Below, piece after piece: positions 33,195 through 42,013 of a DNA stretch of 64,000 nt. The stretch is from Bacillota bacterium. GTDB lineage: Bacteria > Bacillota > Clostridia > Lachnospirales > Lachnospiraceae. The number at the start of each line of letters is the position of its first letter. Position 1 is the stretch's first letter. The stretch covers positions 1 through 64,000 of the forward strand of contig JAEWCQ010000012.1 of assembly GCA_023390555.1 (NCBI GenBank), read 5' to 3'. The position numbers were made by a program, and so were the translations under genes. The notes beneath the pieces are model-generated. The model did no database searches. It saw nothing but the letters and a program-made list of their open reading frames with translations, and had not been told where the DNA came from.

Positions 33195-35898
33195 TCCGCT
33201 TTTCTTCCTGTCTTCCTTTTGCACGTAAGGGAAATAGTACGGCCACAGCAGCAATGCCGATAATTGCAAAGAGTAATTTTTCTTTCGGGAACTCTCTTTT
33301 TCCACTGCCTGTATCTTCTGCTGCCCGCTCCGTTCCCGTTATCATCTCAGAGACGGTTTCCTGCGTCTCTGCCTCCTGCTCCGAAATAAGTTCCCCTTTT
33401 GATCTGTCCGCAATATAATAATAGCCGCCTTTTGACAATATAAACTTTGTCTGTCCGTCTTTCACCGTTACTCTCTGGATGAATTCCGCCGTTTGCGTAT
33501 CCGGATCAAAAAGAAACAGTCCATATGTGCCGTCTTCCAGCGTCACTGCAATCTGAAGCAATGCTTCTCCCGGAAATTCCTGCTGTACGATATGAAGAAC
33601 ATATGGCTCCGGCGCAAGCTGTCTGATTACGGTGTCATATTCACTTTCTTCCGACACTGTAATATCAAAATCCATCGGATTTGCAATGTCCGTACCGTGA
33701 AATATCCACGTGTAGGCACTGCCTTTTTCTGTGGTTCCGCGAATGGAATAATTCCGGTTCTTTCCCTGAATCGCTATCAACTTATCCGCCGGCAAAATTG
33801 TCCGTTCGGTTTCGTTTTCCTCCTGCTGCGGAAGATTTCCACGCTGCGCGGCAGCAACGCTTTTCGTTGAGACCGTATTGCCGCTTTCTGTATTCTGAGT
33901 ATCCGCTTCTTCTGAGTCAGGATCATCTGCGGTTTCTGGCAACGGTGAATCATTCAGATCGATATCACTCATCTGATACAGGAAAGTCTTACCGGTGAGA
34001 TATCTCTGATAGGCAACGAGTGCATAAAATCCCTGTTCCGTTGCCATCGCATTCGCTCCTCCCCCGGCTGTATGCGAAAATCCCTGCCCCTCTATATAGT
34101 AGGACAGCAGCGCATCGAAAACGGTGTTACCGTTTTTCAGAAACCGGCTGTCACTCTGAGGATTTATTTTCATTGCAGAAAGAGCTGTCAGTACCTGAGC
34201 AGCACTTTCGGCATTCTTGATTCCGCCTTCCTGATATCCACCATCGCTTTGCTGCAGCTGACTTAAAACCGTGATTGCACGGTCTACCACCTGCTTTACA
34301 TCACTTCTGGTTTCATAATAGGGTGCCAGCGCCTGCACGGCCATTGCCGTAATATCAACATCCGCTTCCGTACCCGACAGGGCAAAACCGCCGTCTTTCA
34401 GCTCCTGCTTTTCTATATAAGTAATAATTGTATCACGGCTTGTCTGATTGCGCACATTTTTCTTTGGAAAATCATACGCGGGATTTGCATCAACTGCAAT
34501 TAACGCCCAGATCGGCCCATTCAGACCCTGCTTTTGAACCTGATCGAAATCTGACAACTTTTCCAGCAGATTATATCCATTGACATCTGCAGCATTTTTC
34601 CCAATTGCAGTCATAGATAAAATCAGCTTGGAATATTCTGTATATTTTGTGGAGGTCAAAGCACCCTTCTTTTCCTCCAAAGCAGACACAGCATTTGCAT
34701 AAAATGTCTTCCTGTAAGTTTCATCTATCTTCAGACCGGAACGGTACAGACCGATTACGTTCCACTGGCTGTCGAGTCCTGGATTTGTGTCAGCGGCCAG
34801 AATCACAGCTTTGAGTGAATTCACAATCGCCCCTATATCCGAATTGTCTTTTGTGGGTTCTGCTTTTTCCCGGACGGTCACATTACAGGATGCAGTTTTG
34901 TTATTTGCACCTGTCACCGTCAGTACGGCTTTTCCTGCTGCGACCGGGGTAACCATTCCGTCCGAGGAAACAGTAAAGACCGAGGAATTGCTGCTTGTAT
35001 AGGTCACATCAGTCTGATTCGTATCCGCCGGCAAAAAGCTAACTTTTACGCTTACCGGCGCAGATGTTGTATCAAGAGCCAGCTTCTTTTTATTCAGATA
35101 AATGCTTTCCGGATAAATCATACGATATTGACTTAATTTCTCATAGGTCTTATCGACTACTTCCTGGGTACTGTCTAACTGCTCCAGTATCTGCATTGCC
35201 TGATGATAGGTTTCCTCGCATCCCGCAAGAGCAAACCAGACCGCTTCTTCCTTGCGAATCTGCGCCACAAGCCTGATCAGAGCAGTCTTATCTGCCGTTT
35301 GCAGCCCCCCTGTTTCGGTGGCAGCGCCTATGTCCGCGCCATAACCAAATATGGAAAACTGAATCCGCAGAACATCCCCGTCGGAAGGAACAGCAGTGGT
35401 GTCCGACATTCCTGCCGACGGCCATTTATGATTCACCGTATACATCCAGCCGGCCATAGAAGTATACGAAAACTCAACTAAATCCGGAGACTTTTGATTG
35501 GATTCACTTCCATTCGGAGGCTTCATTCCATAGACAGCAGGAAGCTGCGTAATGCATTTCGGAATAGCGGGATTCCCGCTATCTCCGTTCACAATACCGG
35601 AGAGATAAAACGTTTTTCCTGCGATACTTCCACTTGATGCATATCTGATTCCGGACTGCTCACATGCTCTTACAAAAATGTCCGCATAGGTATCCCCCTC
35701 AACGATTCCAACCTGGGTAGGCTGCAATAGATAACCCTCTCCGATTGTCAGACGTTCAATCGTAACAGTGACTTTCCCCTTTTCTGCTGCCTGCAATGTA
35801 GTCGGCAGCAAACAGAAAAACAGCAGAAACAGCAGAAGAAAACGCAAGCGTCCCTTCTTTCTCAACTTTATTCCAATGTTTTTTACTGCTGCATTCAT
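33184..35898 (-). CDS. surface protein: DUF4430, Ig-like and alpha/alpha-toroid domains
   Basis: A 904-residue secreted, membrane-anchored protein. Signal peptide 1-38; DUF4430-like domain about 40-185 (MAGWMYTVNHKWPS, SDGDVLRIQFSIFGYG); helical linker; bacterial Ig-like (Big_2) domain about 268-345; then a helical region about 350-650 with prenyltransferase/squalene-cyclase-type repeats (KDGGFALSG, QSDGGYQEGG, GQGFSHTAGG, each beside an Ala-rich helix such as ESAAQVLTALSAM). Low-complexity Ser/Glu linkers and a beta domain follow. The C-terminal hydrophobic segment (about 870-890) and basic tail anchor it, without a clear sortase motif. Intrinsic factor joins an alpha/alpha barrel to a beta domain. 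Here both occur in one protein, in the opposite order. Role in B12 capture is inferred. Confidence 0.82.
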   Translation of the reverse strand: MNAAVKNIGIKLRKKGRLRFLLLFLLFFCLLPTTLQAAEKGKVTVTIERLTIGEGYLLQPTQVGIVEGDTYADIFVRACEQSGIRYASSGSIAGKTFYLSGIVNGDSGNPAIPKCITQLPAVYGMKPPNGSESNQKSPDLVEFSYTSMAGWMYTVNHKWPSAGMSDTTAVPSDGDVLRIQFSIFGYGADIGAATETGGLQTADKTALIRLVAQIRKEEAVWFALAGCEETYHQAMQILEQLDSTQEVVDKTYEKLSQYRMIYPESIYLNKKKLALDTTSAPVSVKVSFLPADTNQTDVTYTSSNSSVFTVSSDGMVTPVAAGKAVLTVTGANNKTASCNVTVREKAEPTKDNSDIGAIVNSLKAVILAADTNPGLDSQWNVIGLYRSGLKIDETYRKTFYANAVSALEEKKGALTSTKYTEYSKLILSMTAIGKNAADVNGYNLLEKLSDFDQVQKQGLNGPIWALIAVDANPAYDFPKKNVRNQTSRDTIITYIEKQELKDGGFALSGTEADVDITAMAVQALAPYYETRSDVKQVVDRAITVLSQLQQSDGGYQEGGIKNAESAAQVLTALSAMKINPQSDSRFLKNGNTVFDALLSYYIEGQGFSHTAGGGANAMATEQGFYALVAYQRYLTGKTFLYQMSDIDLNDSPLPETADDPDSEEADTQNTESGNTVSTKSVAAAQRGNLPQQEENETERTILPADKLIAIQGKNRNYSIRGTTEKGSAYTWIFHGTDIANPMDFDITVSEESEYDTVIRQLAPEPYVLHIVQQEFPGEALLQIAVTLEDGTYGLFLFDPDTQTAEFIQRVTVKDGQTKFILSKGGYYYIADRSKGELISEQEAETQETVSEMITGTERAAEDTGSGKREFPKEKLLFAIIGIAAVAVLFPLRAKGRQEEKRNEK

Positions 35899-35976
35899 AT
35901 GATCCGCCTCTTTTTATACTTTCTGTATAAAATAAGACTAAGCCCCCGATTGCTCGGAGGCGGTCTTATATTCCAA

Positions 35977-38748
35977 TTATTTTACTGTCACTTTAACGGT
36001 CTTATACTTTCCGCTTTCTGCTTTAATCTTAATCGTACAGGTCCCTTTTTTCTTTGCCTTGATAACGCCCTTTGCAGAAACCGTTGCGATTTTACTGTTG
36101 GAAGACTGATAACTGACACGATCTGTTGCGTTAATCGGATTACGTGTCACTTCCAGCTGAAAGGTTTTTCCTTTTTTCACGGTTACCTTTGTCTTATTAA
36201 CGGACAGAGATTTTGTAACAACTACACCCTTTTGAACGGTTATTTTACAGGTTGCCGTTGCGCCGTATTTCGTCTTTACGGTAACCGTAGCCGTCCCCGT
36301 TTTCCCCGTGGCGGTAAGTTTTCCGCTCTTGCTTACCTTTACAACCTTCGCGATTGAGGTTGCATAGGATGCAATGGAATCCCCGCTCTTTAATCCGCCT
36401 GCTTTTAATAAATTGGTTGAGGTCTTAACCTGGAGCTTCATGGATTTCAGGTTGTAGGATACTGTTGGTTTCACCACTGCTACTGTACAGGATGCAGACT
36501 TTCCGCTTCCATCTGCAGAAGTTACTGTAATGATAGCTGTACCGGCCTTTTTTGCAATCAGCTTTCCATTGCTTACGGTTACCACAGATGCTTTACTGCT
36601 CTTCCATATTACAGACTGGTTGTAGGCATTCGAAGGAGTCACAACCGCTTTGAGTGTCTTGGTCTGACCTGCCAGTAATGTTACTTTTCCTGCGTTCAGA
36701 CGGATCTGATTTACTTTTATGTTAGATGCCGCGTAAAGATCGCTATAAGTCTTTTCTGCAGCTGAGAGTACACTGTAATTTGTTACAAGCTGTTTCTGGG
36801 AATCTTCCAGTGCATCGTATGCAGTTCTTGCCTTTTCAATTGCACTCTTACTGCTTAAGGTGATCTTACCCAATCCATCAATCAGATCGATCACAGTCTG
36901 CTCATTTTGCAATACCGATATGGTAAAATCCGGAAGAACAGAAAAATTACCTTCATACGTACCCGCATCGAGATTTGGGGTTCCTACACCTTCCCGAACT
37001 TTATCCGCTCCTAAGATATCTCCCCACCACATGCTGTAGATGTGTCCGCCGGAAAAGCTGTAATTTCCTGCATCAGCAAATGTCACTGTAATGGTGTTGT
37101 TGGTTGCAATGTCATACTGGCTGCAATAGCCGCGCACTTCACCGACTGCTGCATTTGTATAGGAAACATAGGTACCGTATGCTTTCCACGACGGCGCATA
37201 CCAGGTCGGATTATAAATCGTTGCAAGCTTATAAACCGGCATCGAAATACCCTGGAAAGAAATTTCTGCAGTATCCCCGGCTTTTAATGATTTTCCCGGG
37301 TTGGTCTTATTGTTGATCTGAACTTCAATTTTTCTGGCATCGACAACTTTATAATAACTCTTTGTATTGCCGTTGCTGTCTGTTGCAACAACACCAATGA
37401 TATTACTGCGATTCTCTAACGGTGCAACATAAGATCCATCCGCCTGCTGCGTTAAGATATTTTGATTGCAGGTAACGACGCTGCTTTCCGCTCCTTCTGT
37501 TGTCACATGGAAAGAATAATCCTTTGTGTTTCCCTCCGTGAAATATACCGTGTCATAAGAACTGAGCGAGATGTCCGTATCAATTGACATTGCTGTCTCA
37601 CTATCCGCTACGTTATAGACAATGTAACCGGTATTTACAGAGGAAGAAGCCCCATAGGTGCTGTCATTTGCCTCAATGGAATCATACGTGACCTTTACGA
37701 TACTGGTTCCGGCTTTTTCCGCCGTTACGGTAATCTTTTCCGAACTGTCGCCACTGCTTAAGGAGATACTGTCTCCCTGTACCACTTCAAAGTTAAAATT
37801 CGGTCTTGTCACATCACTGCTGACGGAAGATGACACGATTTCCGGAACTCTTCTTGGATATATTTCTGCCGTACCGCCTACGGTAAGTTCTTTGTAATCA
37901 TAAGGCAGCCACAAATCATTCTGCCAGTCATCCGGCACCTGTGCACTTGCAATCTCTCTGGAAACCAGAATTTTATAATAGGTGCTTTCTGTTCCGACAG
38001 TTCCGGTCAGACAACAGGTGACAGGAGACGTATAATCCACACCGGCCTGACTGATATCGGTAAGACCTTCACCCGTTTTAAATGTAATATAATGACTGTT
38101 TAAGGTTGCGGTATAAGATGCCTGCTGACTGCTTAAATCTGCAAAACTGTCAACAGCTTCCGTTATGATATATGGATCTTCCCACGTTCCGCTGCCTGCC
38201 AGAGAAGAAAGATCTGCCGACTGTCCTGCAAGTGTAAAAGATGTAAGTGTCGGCGGTGCCGGATTCCAGGATGCATCCCATGCACTGTTGATATCCGCTC
38301 CGCCGTCTAAGGTATAGTTGACCTGAATATCCGATCCGTCATTTAACTGATAGTTATTGTAATCGTGATCGATACAGTAGAGCCAGCCGCTTGCCGGATA
38401 ATTTGCGGCCTGGTCATTTAATCCATTCAGACCCTTTAAATAAGGCCCGTAGGAACTGCTTTCCACATTGTACGTTACGGATGCCTGCTCGGCAGCTTCC
38501 TGTATGGTTTCTACAACCGTACTGTCCGAAGGGACTTCAACGGTTATGTCTTTCATAATGACACCCGTATCACTTGCACCGGTTACACCTGCGTCCATTG
38601 CAGTGTAATCATAGGCAGAAACTGTCACGGTAATCGTATTCTGCCCGGTTTCACCTGCAAGAGCCTGCACCGGCATGTCCAATGAAAAGAGCACGGTAAA
38701 TGCAAGAAGTCCTGCAAGCCATTTCTTCGCTTTTTCTTTGATTCTCAT
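35977..38748 (-). CDS. large secreted DUF4430 and Ig-like repeat protein
   Basis: A 923-residue secreted protein starting MRIKEKAKKWLAGLLAFTVL at ATG 38746-38748 (AAAAGGAGAGAAATT). Signal peptide about 1-32. DUF4430-like domain about 35-155 (YGPYLKGLNGLNDQ, SGWLYCIDHDYNNYQLNDG). A central beta-rich region about 180-640 is unassigned, with W/Y-rich YNPTWYAPSWKAYG near 530. Three Big_2-type Ig domains end the protein (about 700-923), with the final Lys-rich domain positively charged. There is no membrane anchor or LPxTG motif, so it may cling to the wall through the basic C-terminal domains. It is the first gene after the cobalamin riboswitch. Confidence 0.82.
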   Translation of the reverse strand: MRIKEKAKKWLAGLLAFTVLFSLDMPVQALAGETGQNTITVTVSAYDYTAMDAGVTGASDTGVIMKDITVEVPSDSTVVETIQEAAEQASVTYNVESSSYGPYLKGLNGLNDQAANYPASGWLYCIDHDYNNYQLNDGSDIQVNYTLDGGADINSAWDASWNPAPPTLTSFTLAGQSADLSSLAGSGTWEDPYIITEAVDSFADLSSQQASYTATLNSHYITFKTGEGLTDISQAGVDYTSPVTCCLTGTVGTESTYYKILVSREIASAQVPDDWQNDLWLPYDYKELTVGGTAEIYPRRVPEIVSSSVSSDVTRPNFNFEVVQGDSISLSSGDSSEKITVTAEKAGTSIVKVTYDSIEANDSTYGASSSVNTGYIVYNVADSETAMSIDTDISLSSYDTVYFTEGNTKDYSFHVTTEGAESSVVTCNQNILTQQADGSYVAPLENRSNIIGVVATDSNGNTKSYYKVVDARKIEVQINNKTNPGKSLKAGDTAEISFQGISMPVYKLATIYNPTWYAPSWKAYGTYVSYTNAAVGEVRGYCSQYDIATNNTITVTFADAGNYSFSGGHIYSMWWGDILGADKVREGVGTPNLDAGTYEGNFSVLPDFTISVLQNEQTVIDLIDGLGKITLSSKSAIEKARTAYDALEDSQKQLVTNYSVLSAAEKTYSDLYAASNIKVNQIRLNAGKVTLLAGQTKTLKAVVTPSNAYNQSVIWKSSKASVVTVSNGKLIAKKAGTAIITVTSADGSGKSASCTVAVVKPTVSYNLKSMKLQVKTSTNLLKAGGLKSGDSIASYATSIAKVVKVSKSGKLTATGKTGTATVTVKTKYGATATCKITVQKGVVVTKSLSVNKTKVTVKKGKTFQLEVTRNPINATDRVSYQSSNSKIATVSAKGVIKAKKKGTCTIKIKAESGKYKTVKVTVK

Positions 38749-38891
38749 AATTTCTCTCCTTTTCTTTTTCAAAGCATGTTTTCTGTCATACGGCTGTTTC
38801 ATACTCAGTCAGAACCAGGCAAAGAAAAATCTTAAGCCTGCTTCAAAAGAAAAGCACATCCTCGTACTCACCATCCCCAGAAAATGAGTAA

Positions 38892-38924
38892 CAAAAAAGT
38901 ATATTTTCCTCACCCGAAAAATAT
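38892..38924 (-). terminator. riboswitch expression-platform terminator
   Basis: On the minus strand, a stem formed by bases 38916-38924 and 38901-38908 (one bulged T) with a seven-base loop is followed by ACTTTTTTG. It lies directly after the B12 box of the riboswitch and well before the first gene, as expected for ligand-controlled premature termination. An additional weaker stem CAGGC/GCCTG lies at about 38814-38840. Confidence 0.65.
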
Positions 38925-38937
38925 CACCTTTCGAATC

Positions 38938-39100
38938 TATGGCAGGTCTCCTGGCTTCGCTTCTTCCTCGAAAACACCTTCCCGGCAATTGCCAGTGGTA
39001 TTCTTGTTTTCTCGTCCACGTTACAGTAGAGGTGACTGTTCCGGATTTGCACCGGATTCCCTTTTCACCAAGTGCCATGCACTGCATGGATTGGACCATA
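38938..39100 (-). promoter_or_regulatory. cobalamin riboswitch
   Basis: The minus strand shows the conserved landmarks of the cobalamin riboswitch in order: GGGAATCCGGTGCAAATCCG near the 5' side (about 39046-39068), ACAGTCACC and ACTGTAA, then CCACTGGCAATTGCCGGGAA (about 38980-38998), GAAGAAGCGAAGCC, and the B12 box AGCCAGGAGACCTGCC at 38941-38956. These regions form the adenosylcobalamin-type receptor. Binding of cobalamin should fold the downstream terminator and shut off the operon of DUF4430 proteins and ECF transporter. Confidence 0.96.
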
Positions 39101-39146
39101 TATCCTGATGTATGAAATTGTATTATATTCCTGCTTACGTCTGGTA

Positions 39147-39175
39147 ATTATAGCATTAGCGATTTATGAAGTAAA
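39147..39175 (-). promoter_or_regulatory. promoter of the B12 operon
   Basis: Minus-strand TTTACT (39170-39175), 17-base spacer and TATAAT (39147-39152). A start near 39140 gives a leader of about 390 bases holding the riboswitch and its terminator. Confidence 0.75.
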
Positions 39176-39235
39176 GGAATTATTTCTCATTTTCTTTCAT
39201 AAAATTACATCAGAATACACACCCGGAGTCTCATC

Positions 39236-41053
39236 ATGCAACTTTTTAAAACCTCTTTTATACACTCCGATAAACGTAGATATAATCCGCGTTGGCTCTT
39301 ATCCATTCTGCTTGCTTTTTCTCTGTCGCTCTCTGCCTGTGCGCCTTTTGGAAGCAATGGAAATGCTATTTCAACGGAAACAGAAACTTCTGACATAAGT
39401 GCTGCCGAGACTTCCAGATTTTCCTCTTATCTTGATACGCTGTTTCGCAATGAGGTGGTTTCAAACACCTTAAATATGCACTATACGGTTACTTCACCCG
39501 AGAACTACGGAATCAAAAGTTATCCGGTTACCCTTGGTACGGTTTCCAAAGAAAACTACGAGCAGGAACTGTCTTCTTACGAAAATATAGAGGCCGTGCT
39601 CAAAAAATACGACTATGATTCTCTATCCAAGGAAGACCGTCTGACCTATGACGTCATGGAATCCTATATGGATACACAGCTGACTTTTTCCGACTATTAC
39701 TACTATGATGAAATCTTAAAACCAGGCACCGGGTTTCAGGCAGAACTTCCCGTTCTGCTGGCAGAATACCAGTTCTATGACAAGCAGGATATCAAGGATT
39801 ACCTGAGTCTGCTATCTGATATAGAGCGCTATTTTGATGAAATCATTGAATTTGAGATTCAAAAATCGGACGCTGGACTTTTTATGCCGGACTTTGAAGT
39901 GAATGCAATTGCAAAGGAATGCTCGGATTTCTGCCAGCAGACCGATGAACATTATCTGATTACGACATTCCGGCAGAAAATCTCCGCCATGACCAATATT
40001 TCAGATGAAGACAAAGAAAAATACATGGCAAAGAATGAGACTCTGGTAACAGAGAGCGTACTGCCAGCCTATGAAGGCTTATCGGAAGCTCTGGTCTCCT
40101 TAAAGGGAACCGGTAAAAATGAAAAGGGCCTCTGTTATCTGCCAAAAGGAAAGATCTATTACAGCAATCTGGTGCATGCGTATACCGGCTCTTCCCACAC
40201 GATAGAGGAACTGGAAGATATGACAGATCAGAAACGGGACAGTGACCTGCTTACCATCTCGAATCTGTTGAAGACAAATCCAAACGTCCAGGAGGAAGCA
40301 AATGCATTTTCCATTGACACCAGCGACCCGGAAGCTGTACTGAATTACCTGCTGGAACAGATTTCTACAGATTTCCAGGTTCCGTCGGATACAAATTTTA
40401 AGGTAAACTATGTGGACGCCTGCCTGCAGGACGCCATGGCTCCGGCCTTTTATCTGACAGCACCGATCGATGACCTTTCACAAAATGCCATCTACATTAA
40501 TCCGTCAAACAACGCGACCGGAATCAAGCTCTTCACCACACTTGCCCATGAGGGATTTCCGGGTCATATGTACCAGACTGTCATGTCCTATGAGACCGGA
40601 CTCAGCCCGTTTCGGAGTCTCCTGAATTATCCGGGTTACTCGGAAGGCTGGGCGACTTATGTGGAGCTGATGTCCTATTCCTATGCCGGGCTAACCGAAG
40701 ATGCGGCAACGCTGCTCTCCTGCAACCAGTCTGCTCTGCTGAGTCTCTATGCCTCCTGCGATATGGGGATTCACTATGATGGATGGGATTTAAGTGATAC
40801 CATAAAGTTCTTTCGAAATTACGGCGTCACAGATATCGATACGATTCAGGACATTTATGAATACATTGTAGAAGAGCCTGCCAATTATCTGAAATACTAC
40901 ATCGGCTACCTCGAATTTTTGGATCTTCGTGATATGGCTAAGGAAAAGTACGGTGAAAATTACTCCAATAAAAAATTCCATCAGGCCGTTGTTTCCATTG
41001 GACCCGCACCATTTAATCTGTTACAAAAATATCTGGAGGAGTTCTATAACTAA
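39236..41053 (+). CDS. DUF885 family lipoprotein peptidase
   Basis: A 605-residue lipoprotein with signal peptide and lipobox LSLSAC (Cys about 35). The catalytic metal motif HEGFPGH appears in TTLAHEGFPGHMYQTV (about residue 438), with GYSEGWATYVELMSY downstream, the conserved set of DUF885 proteins related to carboxypeptidase-like metallopeptidases. It probably trims peptides outside the membrane. It is divergent from the B12 operon, sharing the 39110-39235 promoter region, and its stop overlaps the rsmI stop by four bases. Confidence 0.87.
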   Translation: MQLFKTSFIHSDKRRYNPRWLLSILLAFSLSLSACAPFGSNGNAISTETETSDISAAETSRFSSYLDTLFRNEVVSNTLNMHYTVTSPENYGIKSYPVTLGTVSKENYEQELSSYENIEAVLKKYDYDSLSKEDRLTYDVMESYMDTQLTFSDYYYYDEILKPGTGFQAELPVLLAEYQFYDKQDIKDYLSLLSDIERYFDEIIEFEIQKSDAGLFMPDFEVNAIAKECSDFCQQTDEHYLITTFRQKISAMTNISDEDKEKYMAKNETLVTESVLPAYEGLSEALVSLKGTGKNEKGLCYLPKGKIYYSNLVHAYTGSSHTIEELEDMTDQKRDSDLLTISNLLKTNPNVQEEANAFSIDTSDPEAVLNYLLEQISTDFQVPSDTNFKVNYVDACLQDAMAPAFYLTAPIDDLSQNAIYINPSNNATGIKLFTTLAHEGFPGHMYQTVMSYETGLSPFRSLLNYPGYSEGWATYVELMSYSYAGLTEDAATLLSCNQSALLSLYASCDMGIHYDGWDLSDTIKFFRNYGVTDIDTIQDIYEYIVEEPANYLKYYIGYLEFLDLRDMAKEKYGENYSNKKFHQAVVSIGPAPFNLLQKYLEEFYN

Positions 41054-41895
41054 CGCTCCTCCAGCAGTGCCTGGTATACATCCCGCTTCGGAATACCGCG
41101 GTCTTTGGCAACAAGCTTCATGGCTTCCTTATGGTCAATTCCCTGATTTTCATAATGTTCCATATGATCTTTCAGGGAAAGCTCCGACCATGCCCGCTGC
41201 TGTTCTTCCACCAATTCTTCCCTTGGTTTTCCTGCCAGTACAAGGACATACTCTCCGCGGGGTTCCCTGTCACTGTAGTATGAAAGAACTTCTTCCAGCG
41301 TCGTATAGAATGCGTTCTCATAGCGTTTGGTGAGCTCCCTGCAAACGGTAATCCTGCGGTTTCCCAATGCAGCATTGAGTTCCTCCAAAGTCTTCACGAG
41401 ATGATGCGGCGCCTCGTAAAGAATCACCGTCCTTGTCTCCTGCTTCAATTCCTCCAAAATAGCTGCACGTTCCTTCTTGTCTCTTGGAAGAAATGCTTCA
41501 AATGCAAATCTTCTAGTCATCTGTCCGGACATTGTCAGAGCCGTAATACAGGCAGCCGGTCCCGGAAGAGAAGTGACTTCAATGCCCTGTTCCATACAGA
41601 TACGAACCAGATCTTCTCCCGGATCAGAAATTCCCGGCGTTCCGGCATCTGTAATCAGCGCGATATTCTTACCATCACGCAATTTTTCTGCAAGCTGATG
41701 CGCTTTTTCGATTTTATTGTATTCATGATAACTGGTCATCGGCGTCTTAATCTCAAAATGATTCAACAGCTTAATTGAATTTCTGGTATCTTCTGCAGCT
41801 ATCAGATCTACTTCCTTTAACGTACGCAGTACACGTAATGTGATATCTTCCAGATTCCCGATCGGCGTTGCGCATAAATATAATTTTCCTTCCAT
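41050..41895 (-). CDS. rsmI: 16S rRNA 2'-O-ribose C1402 methyltransferase
   Basis: A 281-residue SAM-dependent tetrapyrrole-methylase-fold enzyme starting MEGKLYLCATPIGNLEDITL at ATG 41893-41895 (GGAGAATTT upstream). Signature motifs LIAAEDTRNSIKLLNHF, LITDAGTPGISDPGEDLV and LPGPAACITALTMSG are intact. RsmI methylates C1402 of 16S rRNA in the decoding centre. It ends the yaaO-to-rsmI block. Confidence 0.96.
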   Translation of the reverse strand: MEGKLYLCATPIGNLEDITLRVLRTLKEVDLIAAEDTRNSIKLLNHFEIKTPMTSYHEYNKIEKAHQLAEKLRDGKNIALITDAGTPGISDPGEDLVRICMEQGIEVTSLPGPAACITALTMSGQMTRRFAFEAFLPRDKKERAAILEELKQETRTVILYEAPHHLVKTLEELNAALGNRRITVCRELTKRYENAFYTTLEEVLSYYSDREPRGEYVLVLAGKPREELVEEQQRAWSELSLKDHMEHYENQGIDHKEAMKLVAKDRGIPKRDVYQALLEER

Positions 41896-42013
41896 AAATT
41901 CTCCATTTGTTACGAAGATGAAACTGAGAAATAGATGAATTGCTGCCAAATTCAATTCTTATCTTTTTCAGCACCCTCTTCTGCCTTCCCTGTTTATTGT
42001 TGTTTGTGGCTAT

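Noticed and set aside
35977..36720. Tandem DNA repeats in the Ig-like region
   Set aside because: The similarity is at protein level between Big_2 domains; the DNA copies have diverged and do not form a repeat array.
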